From contig NZ_UGSI01000002.1 in the NCBI RefSeq assembly GCF_900454495.1, positions 1,647,001 to 1,711,000 of the forward strand: a DNA stretch of 64,000 nucleotides, in the 5' to 3' direction. Source of the stretch: Paenibacillus macerans. GTDB taxonomy: Bacteria > Bacillota > Bacilli > Paenibacillales > Paenibacillaceae. Below the pieces are notes generated by a model, which was given only the letters and a program-made list of their open reading frames with translations, made no database searches and had not been told where the DNA came from. Below are positions 51,681-60,345 of the stretch, in pieces (the stretch's first letter is position 1; every line of letters begins with the position of its first letter). The position numbers and the translations under genes are program-made.

Positions 51681-53231
51681 ATGGACATGACGGGGAGAGT
51701 ATATTTGGTCGGCGCCGGCCCGGGGGATGCGCGGTTGATTACGCTAAAGGGGCTGGATTGCATCGAAAAGGGAGATGTTATCGTATATGACCGCCTGGCC
51801 AATCCAAGCCTTTTGAGAAAAGCGAAGCCGGGAGCCGAGAAAATTTACGTTGGCAAGCGGACCGACCGGCATACGATGAAACAGGAGGATATTAGCCGGC
51901 TGTTGGTCGATTTGGCGCTTGCGGGGAAAACCGTGGTGCGTTTGAAGGGCGGGGACCCTACCGTTTTCGGGCGGGGGGGCGAGGAGGCCGAACTGCTGCG
52001 CAAGCACGGGATTCCTTATGAAATCGTACCGGGCATCACCGCGGCGATATCCGTTCCGGCTTATGCCGGCATCCCGGTTACCCACCGCGATTTGGCCTCC
52101 TCCGTATCGATCATCGCCGGCCATGAAAGCCCGGATAAGCTGGACTTGTCCATCAACTGGGAAAAGGTGACGAACGCGACGGGCACGCTCGTGTTTATGA
52201 TGGGCGTGGCGAATATCGGCTATATCAGCAAGCAGCTGATCGCCCACGGCCGGCCCCCGGAGACGCCGGTGGCGCTGGTGCGCTGGGGAACCCGGGCGGA
52301 GCAGGAGACGCTGACCGGGACGCTGGCCGACATCGAGCAAAAGGTGCTTGACGCCGGCTTTAAGCCGCCGGCGGTCACTGTCGTCGGCGAGGTGGTGAAT
52401 CAGCGCGAGCAGCTCTTGTGGGCGGAGGCCATGCCTTTGTTCGGCAAGCGGATATTAGTGACGCGCTCCCGCTCCCAGGCGAGCGATCTCGTCCGCGGCA
52501 TCGAGGAGTTGGGCGGCGAGCCGTACGAGTTCCCGGTCATCCAGATTTCGATGCCGAGCGGCGCGGCGCTGGAACGGACGGACGAGGCGCTAAGCCGCCT
52601 GGAGACGTACGACTGGGCGTTTTTCACCAGCGTCAACGGCGTCGACTATTTCTTCAAGCACCTGGAGAGACTGGGAAAAGACATTCGCGCGCTGTATAAG
52701 GCGCGCATTGCGGCCGTAGGGCCGGCCACGCTGGCGGCGCTGCGCGAGCGCGGCATCGCTGCCGAGGAGTTGCCGGGCCGGTTTCAAGCCGAAGGCCTGT
52801 TGGAAGCGTACGGCCCGGAGCTTGTGCCCGGCCAAAGCGTACTGCTGCCGCGCGGGGATCTTGCCCGGGCGTGGCTGCCGGAGGCGCTGCGCGATCAAGG
52901 GCTGGCCGTCACCGAGGCGGTCATGTATGAGACGGTTCCGGCCGGCGAAAAGGATGAAGAGCTCATCAAGCTGCTGGAGAAGGGCCGGATCCATGCCGTG
53001 ACCTTCACCAGCTCCTCGACGGTGACCCATCTTTTGGCCGCGCTGTCGGGCATGGGCGTAGCCGATCCGGTGGCGGCGCTGCGGGGCGCGGAAATCGCCT
53101 GCATCGGGCCGGTCACCGCGCGCACGGCGGAGGAAGCGGGGCTGCGCGTGTCGATCCTGGCCAAGGAGGCGACGATCCCCAGCCTGATCGAGGCCCTTTG
53201 CGATTGGAAAGAGCGGGGCGCCTCGGTCTAG
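51681..53231 (+). CDS. cobA-hemD: Uroporphyrinogen-III C-methyltransferase / synthase fusion
   Basis: Bifunctional 516-residue protein. Residues about 5-245 are SUMT (CobA/SirA): VGAGPGD, VYDRLAN, VRLKGGDPTVFGRGGEE, PGITAAISVPAYAGIPVTHR and MGVANIGYI. Residues about 255-515 are uroporphyrinogen-III synthase (HemD): FFTSVNGVDYFF, AAVGPATLAALRE, TFTSSSTVTHLL, IACIGPVTARTAEE. It closes hydroxymethylbilane to uroporphyrinogen III and methylates it to precorrin-2, the substrate of the dehydrogenase encoded at 50032. Such fusions are known in Firmicutes. Confidence 0.95.
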   Translation: MDMTGRVYLVGAGPGDARLITLKGLDCIEKGDVIVYDRLANPSLLRKAKPGAEKIYVGKRTDRHTMKQEDISRLLVDLALAGKTVVRLKGGDPTVFGRGGEEAELLRKHGIPYEIVPGITAAISVPAYAGIPVTHRDLASSVSIIAGHESPDKLDLSINWEKVTNATGTLVFMMGVANIGYISKQLIAHGRPPETPVALVRWGTRAEQETLTGTLADIEQKVLDAGFKPPAVTVVGEVVNQREQLLWAEAMPLFGKRILVTRSRSQASDLVRGIEELGGEPYEFPVIQISMPSGAALERTDEALSRLETYDWAFFTSVNGVDYFFKHLERLGKDIRALYKARIAAVGPATLAALRERGIAAEELPGRFQAEGLLEAYGPELVPGQSVLLPRGDLARAWLPEALRDQGLAVTEAVMYETVPAGEKDEELIKLLEKGRIHAVTFTSSSTVTHLLAALSGMGVADPVAALRGAEIACIGPVTARTAEEAGLRVSILAKEATIPSLIEALCDWKERGASV

Positions 53232-53270
53232 CGGCCGGCACGAAGCGATCGGTCGGTTATGATGGCGGAG

Positions 53271-53332
53271 GATCGGGGAACATGTGGTAATCGTCAGTAA
53301 GGTGGATGATCAAGAAGCGTGCGGTTAACGGT
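53271..53332 (+). repeat. Direct repeats of the GTAAGGTGGATGATC type, first group
   Basis: One partial unit (GATCGGGGAACATGTGGTAA) and one full unit (from CAGTAAGGTGGATGATC, 53295) sit end to end. Related units occur at 53718-53830. Not a CRISPR: units adjoin without uniform spacers and diverge. Confidence 0.6.
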
Positions 53333-53425
53333 TAGTAGACGATTCTGGAAATAACGTTAGCATGATGGCAAGTGAAGACTTGAGAAAACGGCAAAATTAG
53401 TCTATTAAAGATCTCGGGTGACAGC

Positions 53426-53624
53426 ATAGAGGAAAAAAAGGGCGCTATTTCAGCGATATCCTCCATGTTGCGTGATATAGAGGAATTTTATGGCGCTATT
53501 TTCACGATTTAGTAGCGAAAGGCCGCCTTTCGACCTGCTCATCGAAGAATAAGACCCAAAAGTTCCCCTATGGTGATGAATAGGCTTAAATTCGGAATAT
53601 AAGACCCTAAAGTTCCTCTATTTT
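53426..53624. repeat. AATAGCG-type repeats, second locus
   Basis: Two units in reverse orientation (ATAGAGGAA...GGCGCTATTT at 53426-53450 and 53477-53502, step 51 bp) and two in forward orientation (AAGACCC.AAAGTTCC.CTAT at 53549-53572 and 53601-53624, step about 50 bp). They match the cores at 41354-41555. Confidence 0.62.
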
Positions 53625-53717
53625 ATGGGGACGATACTGAGCACAAGTCTAATATAGAACGAAGTGATTCATGGCCCCTGTCCGTAGATAAGCCATATTA
53701 TTTCCGGATCATTCTAC

Positions 53718-53830
53718 TAGTAAGGTGGATGATCAGGGAGCGTACCGGTAATCGGCCAGTAAGGTGAATGATCAGGGAGCATGTGAAAACAGCCAGTCCA
53801 GCCAGTCTGGTGATTGATCGGGCCGTATGC
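53718..53830 (+). repeat. Direct repeats of the GTAAGGTGGATGATC type, second group
   Basis: Three adjoining degenerate units of about 38 bp, starting AGTAAGGTGGATGATCAGGG (53720), AGTAAGGTGAATGATCAGGG (53758) and, more diverged, AGTCTGGTGATTGATCGGG (53804). Confidence 0.6.
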
Positions 53831-53889
53831 GCTCGATGGCTGGTGCGGTGGCAGATCGGACCTAAAAGTTCAGGTTTTCGAGCCAGAAC

Positions 53890-54041
53890 TGGGCCTGCCG
53901 GAAATCTAACGGTTGTGAGCGACGTTATTTGCCTTAATCTGGGCCAAAATAGCCGGTTTTAAGTGAAATAAGCACTGTGGCAACCGTTAGAGTTTGAAAT
54001 CAACGTTTCTGGAACAAATAGCGTTTGTGGCAACCGTTAGA
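53890..54041. repeat. GTGGCAACCGTTAGA repeats upstream of hemB
   Basis: Two exact copies of GTGGCAACCGTTAGA (53977-53991, 54027-54041; step 50 bp), each preceded by AAATARSS, and a reversed partial copy TCTAACGGTTGTGAGCGACG (53905-53924). A degenerate copy lies at 35059. The whole gap 53232-54195 (964 bp) holds repeats but no supported gene. Confidence 0.62.
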
Positions 54042-54195
54042 ATCGTTTTGTGGAGCGCTCCAGTTCTTAAGATTCCGCAGAAAAACGGCGCTCCGGTCCG
54101 GGCTAGGTTCAAAGACCGGCCGATTCTTTTGTTCAAATCCAGCTTTTAATGCACTGACGGGATAGGCTCCCATTTTAATACAGGAGGTTAATGCG

Positions 54196-55200
54196 ATGAA
54201 CTACCCATTTGTAAGACATCGCCGTTTGCGGCAATCGGCCGCCATTCGCGGAATGGTGCGCGAGACGGTGCTGACGGTGGACGACTTTATTCAGCCGATT
54301 TTTGTGACGTACGGCAGCGGCGTGAAAAACGAGATTCCTTCTATGCCCGGTGTGTTTCATTTTTCGCTGGATACGCTGGAGGAGGAAGTAAAGGAAATCG
54401 TCGACCTGGGCATTCCGGCGGTGCTGCTGTTCGGCATTCCGGAAACGAAGGACGCCGTGGGCACATCCGCATTTGTCGATAACGGCATCGTGCAGGAGGC
54501 TACGCGGGTGATCAAAAAACGTTACCCCGATCTGCTCGTCGTCGCCGATACCTGCCTTTGCGAATTTACCGATCACGGCCACTGCGGAATGGTGCACACT
54601 TATGAACGGGATGGGCATGTATGCGGGGACGTGTTGAATGACGAGTCGCTGGAGCTGCTCGTGAAGACGGCGGTTTCGCAGGCGAAGGCGGGCGCGGACA
54701 TCATCGCTCCGTCCAACATGATGGACGGCTTCGTGCAGGCGATCCGCACGGGGCTCGATGAAGCGGGCTTCACCCATGTGCCGATCATGTCGTATTCCGT
54801 CAAATACGCTTCGGCTTTTTACGGGCCGTTCCGGGAAGCGGCCGATTCCGCGCCGCAGTTCGGCGACCGCAAAACGTATCAAATGGATCCGGCCAATGCG
54901 CGGGAAGCGCTGCGCGAGGCGGAATCAGACGTGCTGGAAGGTGCGGATATGCTGATGGTCAAACCGGCGCTGGCGTTTATGGACGTTTTGCGCATGCTGC
55001 GGGACGAGTTTGATCTGCCGCTGGTGGCCTACAACGTCAGCGGCGAATATTCGATGGTGAAAGCGGCCGCGCAAAAAGGCTGGATCGACGAACGCGCGAT
55101 CGTCACGGAAATGCTGCTTGGGATGAAACGCGCCGGCGCGGACATCATTATCACTTATTTTGCCAAAGACATGGCGCGGTGGCTGCGCGAGAAACGTTAA
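54196..55200 (+). CDS. hemB: Delta-aminolevulinic acid dehydratase (porphobilinogen synthase)
   Basis: Condenses two 5-aminolevulinates to porphobilinogen. 334 residues. Active-site lysines in SVKYASAFYGPFR and MLMVKPALAFMD; the zinc-type Cys cluster is DTCLCEFTDHGHCG. AGGAGG lies 9 nt before the ATG. It is separated from cobA-hemD by 964 bp of repeat-rich DNA, so it may have its own promoter, unlike the compact B. subtilis operon. Confidence 0.96.
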   Translation: MNYPFVRHRRLRQSAAIRGMVRETVLTVDDFIQPIFVTYGSGVKNEIPSMPGVFHFSLDTLEEEVKEIVDLGIPAVLLFGIPETKDAVGTSAFVDNGIVQEATRVIKKRYPDLLVVADTCLCEFTDHGHCGMVHTYERDGHVCGDVLNDESLELLVKTAVSQAKAGADIIAPSNMMDGFVQAIRTGLDEAGFTHVPIMSYSVKYASAFYGPFREAADSAPQFGDRKTYQMDPANAREALREAESDVLEGADMLMVKPALAFMDVLRMLRDEFDLPLVAYNVSGEYSMVKAAAQKGWIDERAIVTEMLLGMKRAGADIIITYFAKDMARWLREKR

Positions 55201-55261
55201 CCGGATGTTAATCAGGATGGTTGTTGGTTAGGAAGATAAGATCCATAGGAGGGGATTCGGC

Positions 55262-56563
55262 ATGAATCACACGATCGGACGGCGGGGCGAAGAGCGTTCC
55301 CGGCAGGCTTTTGAAGAGGCGAAAAAGGTGCTGCCCGGCGGCGTAAACAGCCCTGTGCGGGCGTTTAAATCGGTCGGCTTGACGCCGATGTACATCGACC
55401 GCGGGATCGGCTCCCGCGTGTACGATATCGACGGAAACAGCTTTATCGACTATGTGGGCTCCTGGGGCCCGCTGATTATGGGGCACGCACACCCGGAGGT
55501 CGTTAAAGCGCTGCAGGAGACGGCGGCGAAAGGGACGAGCTTTGGGGCGCCTACGCTGCTGGAAACGGAGATGGCGAGACTGGTCGCGGAACGCGTGCCT
55601 TCGATCGACGTCGTGCGCATGGTCAATTCGGGAACGGAAGCGACGATGAGCGCGATCCGGCTGGCTCGCGGCTATACCGGACGCAGCAAAATCATGAAGT
55701 TCGAAGGCTCCTATCACGGCCATGCCGACAGCCTGCTGATCAAGGCGGGCTCGGGCGTAGCCACGCTTGGCTTGCCGGACAGCCCCGGCGTGCCGGAAGG
55801 CGTTGCCGCGAACACGATTGCGGTGCCCTATAACGACCTGGCATCGGTGAAGCTGGCTTTCGAGCGTTTTGGCGAAGAAATCGCCGGGGTGATCGTGGAG
55901 CCGGTTGCCGGCAACATGGGCGTTGTACCGCCGCAGCCCGGCTTCCTGGAAGGACTGCGTAAAATCACGAGCCAGTACGGCAGCCTGCTGATTTTTGACG
56001 AGGTCATGACGGGTTTCCGCGTCCATATGAACTGCGCCCAAGGGCGTTTTGGCGTTACGCCGGATTTGACCTGCCTCGGCAAGGTGATCGGGGGCGGTCT
56101 GCCGGTCGGCGCCTACGGCGGCAAACGCGAATTCATGGAGCAAATCGCCCCGACGGGACCGATTTATCAGGCCGGCACGCTGAGCGGCAACCCGCTGGCG
56201 ATGGCCGCCGGCTACACGACGCTGTCGCTGCTGACGCCGGAGGTGTACGAGCGGCTGGAGCGGCTTTCCGCCAAGCTGGCGGACGGATTCGAGCGAAACG
56301 CCAAGGAGCGCGGCATTCCGTGCACGATCAATCGCGTGGGCTCGATGGTGTGCCCGTTTTTCACGGACCGGCAAGTGGTGAACTATGAAACGGCGAGAAG
56401 CAGCGACCTCGATCTGTTCCGCCGTTATTTCGCCGCGCTGGTGGAGGAAGGGATCAATGTGGCGCCTTCGCAGTTCGAAGGCATGTTCGTATCCGGCGTG
56501 CATACCGACGAGGATATCGAGCTGACGATCGAAGCGCACCGCCGCGCGCTGCAAAAGCTGTGA
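55262..56563 (+). CDS. hemL: Glutamate-1-semialdehyde 2,1-aminomutase
   Basis: PLP enzyme that turns glutamate-1-semialdehyde into 5-aminolevulinate. 433 residues. The PLP Lys is in CLGKVIGGGLPVGAYGG; NSGTEATMSAIRLAR, EGSYHGHADS and DEVMTGFRV are the other cofactor contacts. AGGAGGGG precedes the ATG. It overlaps the next gene by 4 bp (GTGA). Confidence 0.96.
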   Translation: MNHTIGRRGEERSRQAFEEAKKVLPGGVNSPVRAFKSVGLTPMYIDRGIGSRVYDIDGNSFIDYVGSWGPLIMGHAHPEVVKALQETAAKGTSFGAPTLLETEMARLVAERVPSIDVVRMVNSGTEATMSAIRLARGYTGRSKIMKFEGSYHGHADSLLIKAGSGVATLGLPDSPGVPEGVAANTIAVPYNDLASVKLAFERFGEEIAGVIVEPVAGNMGVVPPQPGFLEGLRKITSQYGSLLIFDEVMTGFRVHMNCAQGRFGVTPDLTCLGKVIGGGLPVGAYGGKREFMEQIAPTGPIYQAGTLSGNPLAMAAGYTTLSLLTPEVYERLERLSAKLADGFERNAKERGIPCTINRVGSMVCPFFTDRQVVNYETARSSDLDLFRRYFAALVEEGINVAPSQFEGMFVSGVHTDEDIELTIEAHRRALQKL

Positions 56564-57501
56564 ACGCGCGGATTTCCGCCGTGCGCCGGGGCGAGTGGCT
56601 GGAGCTGATGCCTGGCAAGCTGGTGCCAGCCGAGGGGCAGGACCGGCTTACCGCCGCCCTCGCCTGGCTTGAGGGGAGCTACGGCGCTCCCCCCAAGCTG
56701 CTGCGGCGGCTGCAGGCCGAAGGCGGCGTCAAGCTGGCCGGGGATCGGCTGCGCTTGCGGGTATTTCCGCCAAGAGAGTCCGGATTCGCTCCGCTAGAAG
56801 CGGAAGCTGAGCAGCTTGCGGTTTTGTACGAGGACGATTTTAGCCTCGTCGTACATAAGCCGGCCGGGGTCAAGGTCCATCCGGACGGCAGCGGAACTGG
56901 CGCGGCTGCGAAGCCGGGGGCCCCGCGAGCCACATTAGCCAATATGGTCGCCGCGCTGTACGCTGGCCGCGGAGAAGCGGTGGCGGCCGCGCATATCCAC
57001 CGCCTGGACGATTTCACGTCCGGGCCGGTGCTGTTCGCCAAAAACGAATACGCCCAGCTCAAACTGGACGAGGCGATGAGCCGCAAGGTGATCGGGCGGA
57101 CGTATATCGCTTTCGTCCACGGCATCGTCAGCCCCGAGCTACAGGTGATCGATCAGCCGATCGGCCGGGACCGCCACCACAATCAGCGGCGCCGGGTTTC
57201 CCCAACCGGCAAGCCGGCGCTGACCCGGGTGGAACTCGTCGAGGTGTATCCGGCTCATGGCGCCAGTCTGGTCCGGCTTACGCTGGAGACGGGACGAACG
57301 CATCAAATCCGCGTTCACCTGAGCGCCGCAGGCCATCCGCTTATCGGCGACGCGCTTTATGGAGGAAGCACGGCACGGTTGCCGAACCAGGCGCTGCACG
57401 GGGAACGCCTGGCGTTTCCCGATCCGCTCACGGGAGAGACCGTGGAAGTTGAAGATCCCTGGCCCGACGGGCTGCAAAAGCTGCGTGCGAAGCTTCGCTA
57501 G
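56560..57501 (+). CDS. RluA-family RNA pseudouridine synthase
   Basis: Predicted pseudouridine synthase acting on rRNA or tRNA. 313 residues, GTG start overlapping the hemL stop. Catalytic Asp is in HIHRLDDFTSGPVLFAKN (family HRLDxxTSG). Downstream blocks GRTYIAFVHG, ETGRTHQIRVHLSAAGHPLIGDALYGG are typical. An N-terminal S4-like part is weak or missing. It shares an operon with hemL, perhaps only for transcription. Confidence 0.9.
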   Translation: MNARISAVRRGEWLELMPGKLVPAEGQDRLTAALAWLEGSYGAPPKLLRRLQAEGGVKLAGDRLRLRVFPPRESGFAPLEAEAEQLAVLYEDDFSLVVHKPAGVKVHPDGSGTGAAAKPGAPRATLANMVAALYAGRGEAVAAAHIHRLDDFTSGPVLFAKNEYAQLKLDEAMSRKVIGRTYIAFVHGIVSPELQVIDQPIGRDRHHNQRRRVSPTGKPALTRVELVEVYPAHGASLVRLTLETGRTHQIRVHLSAAGHPLIGDALYGGSTARLPNQALHGERLAFPDPLTGETVEVEDPWPDGLQKLRAKLR

Positions 57502-57517
57502 CCGCAGCTTTTTTTAT
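57477..57517 (+). terminator. Terminator of the hemB-hemL-rluA operon
   Basis: AAGCTGCG pairs with CGCAGCTT, with an inner self-complementary GCGAAGCTTCGC, followed by seven T. The hairpin overlaps the last codons of the pseudouridine synthase gene. Confidence 0.85.
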
Positions 57518-57542
57518 TGACGAGCAAAAGCATTTGATTTAA

Positions 57543-57560
57543 ACTTACTGAGTAATCATT
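57543..57560. promoter_or_regulatory. Likely TetR operator, regulator side
   Basis: ACTTACTGAGTAATCATT contains the palindrome TTACT-G-AGTAA and matches, on the opposite strand, the sequence before the ABC operon (58197-58214) at 14 or 15 of 18 positions. Confidence 0.6.
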
Positions 57561-57584
57561 AAGCGAAATGAAGTGGTGAAACGA

Positions 57585-58175
57585 ATGGAAAAACTCAATT
57601 TACGGCAGCAAAAAGGTCTGGAAACGAAAAACAGATTAATTGATTCCGCTTTAAAAGTTTTTTCCGCAAAAGGCTTCGATGCAAGCACGACGAAGGATAT
57701 AGCCAAGGAAGCGGGAACTACGGACGGGTTGATTTATCACTATTTCAAATCGAAGGAAGAGCTGCTGTGGGCTGTCGTCGACAAACATTCGCTGATACCG
57801 TCCCTAAGAGACACCGCCGCTCAGGCGGATTCCGATGTGCCGCTCGAATCGCTGCTGACGAAATACTTCGGACAACTCCTGCACAGGCTGAATGAGAAGA
57901 CCGACCTGATCGTAATGTTCTTCGGAGAGGCGCAGCGCAAACCGCAAATCCGGGAATATCTTGTCAGCCTGATTGAAGAGGGGCTCAAACCGCTGTATTT
58001 TCTGTTAAAAGACCGTACCGCCATGGATGAAGAAGAACTGCGTTTGGCGGTAAGAAACATCCAAACGGCCATGGTCATGTATTTCCTGCTGTATGACCGG
58101 TTTACCCGGAACGCAGAGACAAGAGAAATTTATATTCGTACGACGGTCCAGCAGTTTTTAAAGATCTTGGGTTAA
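57585..58175 (+). CDS. TetR-family transcriptional repressor
   Basis: Drug-responsive-type repressor, 196 residues from ATG 57585. Helix-turn-helix STTKDIAKEAGTTDGLIYHYFKSKEELL (about residues 27-55) is typical; the rest is a helical ligand domain. A near-identical operator lies in front of this gene and in front of the ABC exporter operon that follows 61 bp later, so it likely represses both itself and the exporter. Confidence 0.9.
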   Translation: MEKLNLRQQKGLETKNRLIDSALKVFSAKGFDASTTKDIAKEAGTTDGLIYHYFKSKEELLWAVVDKHSLIPSLRDTAAQADSDVPLESLLTKYFGQLLHRLNEKTDLIVMFFGEAQRKPQIREYLVSLIEEGLKPLYFLLKDRTAMDEEELRLAVRNIQTAMVMYFLLYDRFTRNAETREIYIRTTVQQFLKILG

Positions 58176-58196
58176 TTTTTTTTAATTATATTATTG

Positions 58197-58214
58197 AGTG
58201 AGTACTTAGTAAGT
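58197..58214. promoter_or_regulatory. Likely TetR operator, exporter side
   Basis: AGTGAGTACTTAGTAAGT; its complement ACTTACTAAGTACTCACT matches the site at 57543. It lies 22 bp before the ABC ATPase start, at the place of the promoter. Confidence 0.6.
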
Positions 58215-58236
58215 AAAATGGAAAGGATGAGCTTTT

Positions 58237-59178
58237 GTGAGTATTGTTGCATTGAATCATGTCGAAATGTCCTATCCCCGAAAAAATCGGGAGCGCTTCT
58301 ACGCCCTGGAGCAGTTATCCATTGAAGTTAATCAGGGTGAAGTTTTCTGCTTGCTCGGTCCGAACGGTTCCGGCAAGACGACGACCATTAATCTCATCAA
58401 TGGACTCTCCCGGCCGACCCGGGGGGACGTCCGAGTGTTTGGGCTCGATCCCGCGAAAGAGATGCGGACCGTCCGCCGCAAACTGTCCGTCGTCCCCCAG
58501 GAGACTGCACTGTACAATGATCTGACGGCCAAAGAAAATCTGCTGTTTCACGCTCAGTATTACGGGATCGAAAAACGGATGTGGACCTCGCAAATCGGCA
58601 AGCTGCTGGAATTGGTCGGCCTGAGCGAAAGGCAGAATGACCGTGTGGGAACGTATTCGGGGGGAATGCAGCGGCGGCTCGCGTTAGCCCGGGCCCTTCT
58701 GACCTCGCCCGATCTGATTTTGCTTGATGAGCCCACCTTAGGCGTTGACGTTCAGTCGCGGAACTCGATATGGACCCGCATCCGGGAGTTGACCGGGGAA
58801 GGCAAAACCGTATTTTTGACTACAAATTACATGGAGGAAGCGGATTCGCTGGCTGACCGGATTGTTATTATCGATCGGGGAAGCGTCGTGGCTTCCGGTT
58901 CACCACAGCAGTTGAAAGAGAGGATCACCGATAATTCCATGGCATTGATTTTCGAACGGGAAAATGATGCCCGGACTACCTTTGTGCGGCTGGGCGGAAA
59001 ATGCTCGGCGGTGCTCGAAGCGAATAAGGTGCTGGTCAACGTTGCCGATAAAAAGACCGCTCTGCGCATGTTGAAATCGTTTGATGCCGAGAACGACGGG
59101 CTCATCAGCTTTGAGTGGAAGGAACCGACATTAAACGACGTCTTTCTGCATTTTACCGGACGCCAATTAAGGAACTGA
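58237..59178 (+). CDS. ABC exporter ATPase
   Basis: ATP-binding subunit of a drug-type exporter, 313 residues, GTG start behind GAAAGGATGAG. Walker A GPNGSGKTTT, signature YSGGMQRRL, Walker B LILLDEPTLGVD. A C-terminal extension of about 80 residues is typical of DrrA-like exporters. First gene of a three-gene operon with two ABC-2 permeases. Substrate unknown, probably a toxic hydrophobic compound sensed by the TetR repressor. Confidence 0.9.
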   Translation: MSIVALNHVEMSYPRKNRERFYALEQLSIEVNQGEVFCLLGPNGSGKTTTINLINGLSRPTRGDVRVFGLDPAKEMRTVRRKLSVVPQETALYNDLTAKENLLFHAQYYGIEKRMWTSQIGKLLELVGLSERQNDRVGTYSGGMQRRLALARALLTSPDLILLDEPTLGVDVQSRNSIWTRIRELTGEGKTVFLTTNYMEEADSLADRIVIIDRGSVVASGSPQQLKERITDNSMALIFERENDARTTFVRLGGKCSAVLEANKVLVNVADKKTALRMLKSFDAENDGLISFEWKEPTLNDVFLHFTGRQLRN

Positions 59179-59193
59179 TCGGAGGGCAAAGCC

Positions 59194-60327
59194 ATGTTGA
59201 AAGGAACCAAGGCGATCGTTTGGAAGGATCTCAAAATGACCTGGAGGAATCCTTCGTTAATGGTACTTAGCATTATCGTGCCCGTTGTATTCGTTTTTCT
59301 TTATTCGTTGATTACTCAAGTGTCCGCTACCAATCCCGTCGTGATCGCCCGGGAATCGGAAGGGGAGTTCAGCGACCGGTTTGTGCGGATGTTGACGGAC
59401 ATGAGTTCGGTCGACGGACCCTACTTTATTGTCCAAACGACCGACCCGGACGAAGCTTTCCGGCGGTATGAAAACGGGGAAGCGGAAGCGCTGATCGAGA
59501 TCCCGGCGGCTTTTGACCAAGATCTCAAGCAGCGAACCTCGGCTCCGGAAGTTAAACTCTATGTTCATAATATCAACTCGGACGCCACCAAAAACTTTCA
59601 AATCCGGTTGTCGCACGCCATCTATCTGTTTCAACAGGCAACGGCCCCGGAACATAACATCGAGATCGTCCAGCAATACGCGAAGTTTCCCCGGGACGTG
59701 TCGATGAAACTGTACATTTCCATCGGGCTGCTCATGTTCGCCGTATCGTATACATCCATGGTCAATACCGGAATGCTCATTGCGCGGGAATGGGAGGAAA
59801 GGACGAGCAAGGAAATCGTGCTTACTTCCATCGGCTTTCTTCCTTTTGTACTGGGAAAATGGATTACCGCCTTTTTGCAGACGCTCATCAGCGTCCTGTT
59901 CGTATTGGGGATTATGAGTGTTACGCTGTCTTTTCCGGTTACCCGAATGGCCCCCGTTTTGTGGTTTTGGATTGCCCTGTTGTTCCTGTTCGGCGGAGCG
60001 GTCGGCAGTATGCTCGGGGTGTGGCTGCGCAAGTCGATGCCGATCATCACTCTGTCCGCCGTGATTGGAATTTTTCTCTATTTGGTTTGCGGCAATGAAT
60101 CCTCCATTCGCGGGTTCGCTTACGGCGGACCGGTCGAATGGTTGTGGCGATTATCGAGCCGGATTCCGGTTTCCGATGTGGTGGAAAATATGCGGAATAC
60201 CTTTCTTGCATCTGCGGCAGCGTATGAGTTTAAGGGTTTGCTGTTCATGCTTGCGCTCACGGCGCTGTTCGTTTTCATGGCGGTGTTCCGGTTAAAGAGA
60301 AACTTGTCTTATTCTCAAGGACAGTAG
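59194..60327 (+). CDS. ABC-2 exporter permease (first)
   Basis: Membrane subunit, 377 residues: one N-terminal helix (about 26-46), a large external domain (about 47-175), then five C-terminal helices, the YhgE/DrrB/ABC2-3 layout. GGAGG precedes the ATG. It lies 15 bp after the ATPase gene and 18 bp before the second permease. Confidence 0.85.
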   Translation: MLKGTKAIVWKDLKMTWRNPSLMVLSIIVPVVFVFLYSLITQVSATNPVVIARESEGEFSDRFVRMLTDMSSVDGPYFIVQTTDPDEAFRRYENGEAEALIEIPAAFDQDLKQRTSAPEVKLYVHNINSDATKNFQIRLSHAIYLFQQATAPEHNIEIVQQYAKFPRDVSMKLYISIGLLMFAVSYTSMVNTGMLIAREWEERTSKEIVLTSIGFLPFVLGKWITAFLQTLISVLFVLGIMSVTLSFPVTRMAPVLWFWIALLFLFGGAVGSMLGVWLRKSMPIITLSAVIGIFLYLVCGNESSIRGFAYGGPVEWLWRLSSRIPVSDVVENMRNTFLASAAAYEFKGLLFMLALTALFVFMAVFRLKRNLSYSQGQ

Positions 60328-60345
60328 GAGAGGCGGCTTAGAAAA

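Noticed and set aside
53232..54195. CRISPR array in the repeat-rich gap
   Set aside because: Repeats adjoin or occur in both orientations, diverge strongly, lack unique spacers of constant length, and no cas gene is near.
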